From Gryganskiella cystojenkinii (lineage: Eukaryota; Mortierellomycota; Mortierellomycetes; Mortierellales; Mortierellaceae): 43,396 nt of DNA. The stretch covers positions 1 to 43,396 of the forward strand of contig JAAAIG010000263.1 of NCBI GenBank assembly GCA_015852425.1, written 5' to 3'. Of this stretch, positions 41,389 through 43,396 are shown one piece after another. The position numbers were made by a program, and so were the translations under genes. Every line of letters starts with the position of its first letter. The stretch's first letter is position 1. The notes below the pieces were generated by a model, which saw only the letters and a program-made list of their open reading frames with translations, was not told where the DNA came from and did not search any database.

Positions 41389-41730
41389 GTGTTCCACTTA
41401 AGAGCAACTTGGATAGGCTTGACTTCATTCAGCGTGTTAAAAGGTGCCAGCTCGCGTTGACGACGACGGCTTAACCCTTGCAAGACGCGTTCCACTCCTT
41501 TATTCCAATGAGGAGGTTCATCGACCGGGATCGCGTTGACGAAGGTAAGGATCGCGTTTGTGATATTTCGTATGAGCATGTCCGGGGACAAACGATTCCT
41601 CTTTGCTGTACTAACCGAAACGTTCATTTTGTTACTTTGAAGCAGACCCTTCTTCCATTCGCACCGATACTTGGCAGCAAAAGAAACTGTCTTCAATCGA
41701 TGGAACCACGTATCCAAAGCAAAGGTAAGG
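41389..41730 (-). pseudogene. Decayed GH24 lysozyme fragment
   Basis: The minus strand reads PHWNKGVERVLQGLSRRRQR then ELAPFNTLNEVKP. This aligns with PQWNHGGGRVLPGLTRRRGR and EVDLFRQPNDRPA at the C-terminus of the intact lysozyme at 39976-40830. Nucleotide similarity continues upstream (41525-41590 against 40100-40160) but in a shifted frame. The SH3 domain, linker and catalytic Glu region are not visible. It is a same-strand partial duplicate, dead by frameshift and truncation. Confidence 0.7.
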
Positions 41731-42070
41731 ATGTAATCTTTTTCTGCTCGGCGTCGCTCTGCTCTTTTGATTTGCACCAACATCATCATCTTACAATCTT
41801 TTCTTTTTCCCCCTTCCCACGTCGATCTTTAATCTCCTTGCAGTCCTCGAAACTAAATAAAACACCATATCTAGTCATCCACAAATTTCCAATATTACTT
41901 CCGTGAAGCGTTCTTTTCAAGCAGAGCCTTTCTTGCCTAGTAAGGCTGACTCGCGTCTCGCTTCCTCCAACAAAAGCAAACGGAAGCTGTATGATGGCAG
42001 TGCTGTCGTTAGCGAGATGATCACAGAGCGTAACGAGTAGAGTAGAAAGCAACTGGTTGGAGCAGGGATA

Positions 42071-42424
42071 GTGACGACTACAGCAACAACATCAGCAACA
42101 GAAACAATGTCAGCGTCATCGCCGCTGTCAACGACACCAGTATTGGGAGCGTCCTCATCATCGTCATCGACATCATCATTGACAACCACGTTGGCGTCGG
42201 CATCAGCAATGCAGTATAGCTTCCCAAAAAGAGTCACCGCTGCTACATCCACCTCGAACCCTCAATCAACTTTGTCGCCTCTTGCCCTCACGATCCACTC
42301 GAAAATCTTTACAGAGAACATCTCCCATATCGAGATGGACATCCTGTTACCAAAGATTGGAAGTCATATCGACAACGCTTCCCACCCTTCCCTCTGTGTC
42401 AGTCTTCTTTCCAGGACCGCGTAG
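42071..42424 (+). other. Ser/Thr/Ala low-complexity ORF
   Basis: The open frame begins at an upstream non-ATG codon. Its first half is microsatellite-like (TCATCA/ACAACA repeats), giving Ser/Thr/Ala runs on the plus strand and Asp/Val runs on the minus strand. The second half (from about 42290) may be transposon-derived, since it leads straight into the LINE fragment. Not supported as a host gene. Confidence 0.25.
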
Positions 42425-42683
42425 TTGTCTCATATGCGCGAGACCACGTTCATGTGCATCCACAAGCCCCGACCTGTCTGGAAACCCATCTGCACTCCCA
42501 AGTCCTTAGGAGGTCTTGGTGTAGTCAATCCTGAGGCTCAGGCTATAGCCTTTCAACTCAAGCTCCTTCGCCTCGGGCTCGAACCAGCCCCTTCTTCTCA
42601 TGAGAGTCATAAAGACGTTCTTATGGAACAACGCCAGTCGTTTTTAGTTGTATACACACCACATGCTGCTCTAATGGTCTAGA
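42425..42683 (+). mobile_element. LINE reverse-transcriptase fragment
   Basis: The frame reads KSLGGLGVVNPEAQAIAFQL then KLLRLGLEPAPSSHES. GGLGv-x-P-x-x-Q-x-x-A-x-x-L-x-x-L-x-x-L is the well-known stretch just after the RT core of non-LTR retrotransposons. The LLRLGL part also occurs in the relic at 7225-8200. Upstream RT motifs and the downstream zinc-binding domain are missing, so it is a short internal remnant. Confidence 0.65.
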
Positions 42684-43086
42684 TCTTATCTTGGTACAGA
42701 TGTGCACCCATGATCTCATTTGTTTATCCTGTATATCATTTTTTTGTTACACACGAGCTCTCTGATCACATTCTACAAAACCCTCAAGTACAATACAATT
42801 TAAACCCATACCAAAGCATCGACCCCCTCTGCTTCTGACATTGAAGAACCCATGTCGCTCTGAACTCTTGGCTGTCACAAGCCAGTTGTCAGACAAAAGT
42901 TGCAAACGAATGACACATTTATTACTGTATTAATTATGACTGGCTTGCATGCATGAAGAAATGACCTGGTTCCGATTCATGCTCCTTATCCACTCTAATG
43001 TGCTATTAATGATGCTGTGATGGCCTGCTAGAGTGGATCCTCGCCTCGGAGAATGAGCATGGTATTATACCTCGCAGCATACAGGC
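42684..43086. other. Gene-free stretch (3' flank of next gene)
   Basis: AT-rich, with no ORF. It should include the 3' UTR of the minus-strand gene that follows. Confidence 0.4.
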
Positions 43087-43396
43087 TTAGTGAATTCCGG
43101 TGGCGTCATCGGCACCCGCGAGACCTCCATTGATCATAGGGACAGGGAGAACTTGGGCACCGACCTCACCAGCAGTACGGCCGCCTTGGTACAGTACGCC
43201 ATCGACCAAAGAGCGATCCGTATCGTAATTGGGAGCTCCACCCTGTTCAGTATTAACACCGTCGACGCCTCCTTCGGTGAGAGGCTTAGGAATGACAGAT
43301 GCGACGGTATGGCCCGCGAGGTAGCCAACGTTGTATTCTAGGGGTGGGTTGACGGAGGTTAAGGGAAGAATTGGAGCTGCGTTGGTAGTGCCGATA
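43087..43396 (-). CDS. C-terminal part of an unrecognised protein (runs off window)
   Basis: The minus strand is open from the window edge to a TAA at 43087-43089, giving about 103 residues. It is Gly/Val/Pro-rich with few charges: NPPLEYNVGYLAGHTVASVI, PKPLTEGGVDGVNTEQGGAP, QVLPVPMINGGLAGADDA. Codons favour C/T endings. There are no cysteines, transmembrane helices or coiled coil in the visible part. The composition suggests a secreted or surface protein end, but I do not recognise it. The 5' part lies beyond the window. Confidence 0.6.
   Translation of the reverse strand, partial: IGTTNAAPILPLTSVNPPLEYNVGYLAGHTVASVIPKPLTEGGVDGVNTEQGGAPNYDTDRSLVDGVLYQGGRTAGEVGAQVLPVPMINGGLAGADDATGIH

Overview
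The window is nuclear DNA of a fungus, most likely an early-diverging one (Mucoromycota/Mortierellomycotina type; inference). Genes are split by short GT-AG introns, mostly 60-115 bp. Intergenic DNA is full of A/T homopolymers. The gene content is eukaryotic and fungal: a P450, FAD monooxygenases, mitochondrial ATP synthase gamma, an arrestin with a Q/P-rich tail, and a bacterial-type GH24 lysozyme fused to an SH3-like domain. I rebuilt exon structures by hand from splice signals and reading phase. Eight genes close as complete in-phase multi-exon models.

Layout. 1-3,090: gene-poor, with a decayed Lys/His-rich repeat ORF. 3,095-5,330: seven-exon cytochrome P450. 5,340-10,320: repeat graveyard with a decayed LTR-type gag, a solo LTR with a perfect 5-bp target duplication, a LINE 3' relic, a 100-bp MITE with a perfect 9-bp target duplication, and a second foldback. 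A second LTR copy supplies the stop codon of a small secreted Cys peptide. 11,120-12,157: Kelch propeller protein. 14,213-14,588: possible small gene. 15,121-15,939: secreted protein of tandem knottin-like units. It is followed by a nonsense-interrupted pseudogene and by a truncated second copy of the knottin gene's 3' end. 18,080-20,500: decayed RGG-type ORF and a Myb/SANT protein (-). 22,304-23,815: secreted LPMO-like protein with a predicted mature N-terminal His (-). 26,439-26,916: SCOC-like short coiled-coil protein.

27,323-39,804 is gene-dense: FAD monooxygenase 1 (-), arrestin-like protein (-), ATP synthase gamma (-), a Cox14-like gene (+), and FAD monooxygenase 2 (+). The two monooxygenases are paralogues that share three intron positions. 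Copy 1 alone has three more introns, which define an 11-nt microexon. 39,976-40,830: SH3b-GH24 lysozyme (-), with a decayed duplicate of its 3' half about 600 bp further on. 42,070-42,683: low-complexity DNA and another LINE RT fragment. 43,087-43,396: 3' end of an unrecognised gene (-).

Themes. Housekeeping mitochondrial genes sit head to head at 35.9-36.4 kb. Secreted, disulfide-rich or wall-directed proteins (knottin, 55-aa peptide, LPMO-like, lysozyme) are interspersed with transposon debris, and two of them have broken duplicates beside them. This suggests birth and death of a secreted arsenal. Functions are inferred from motifs only; no database search was possible.
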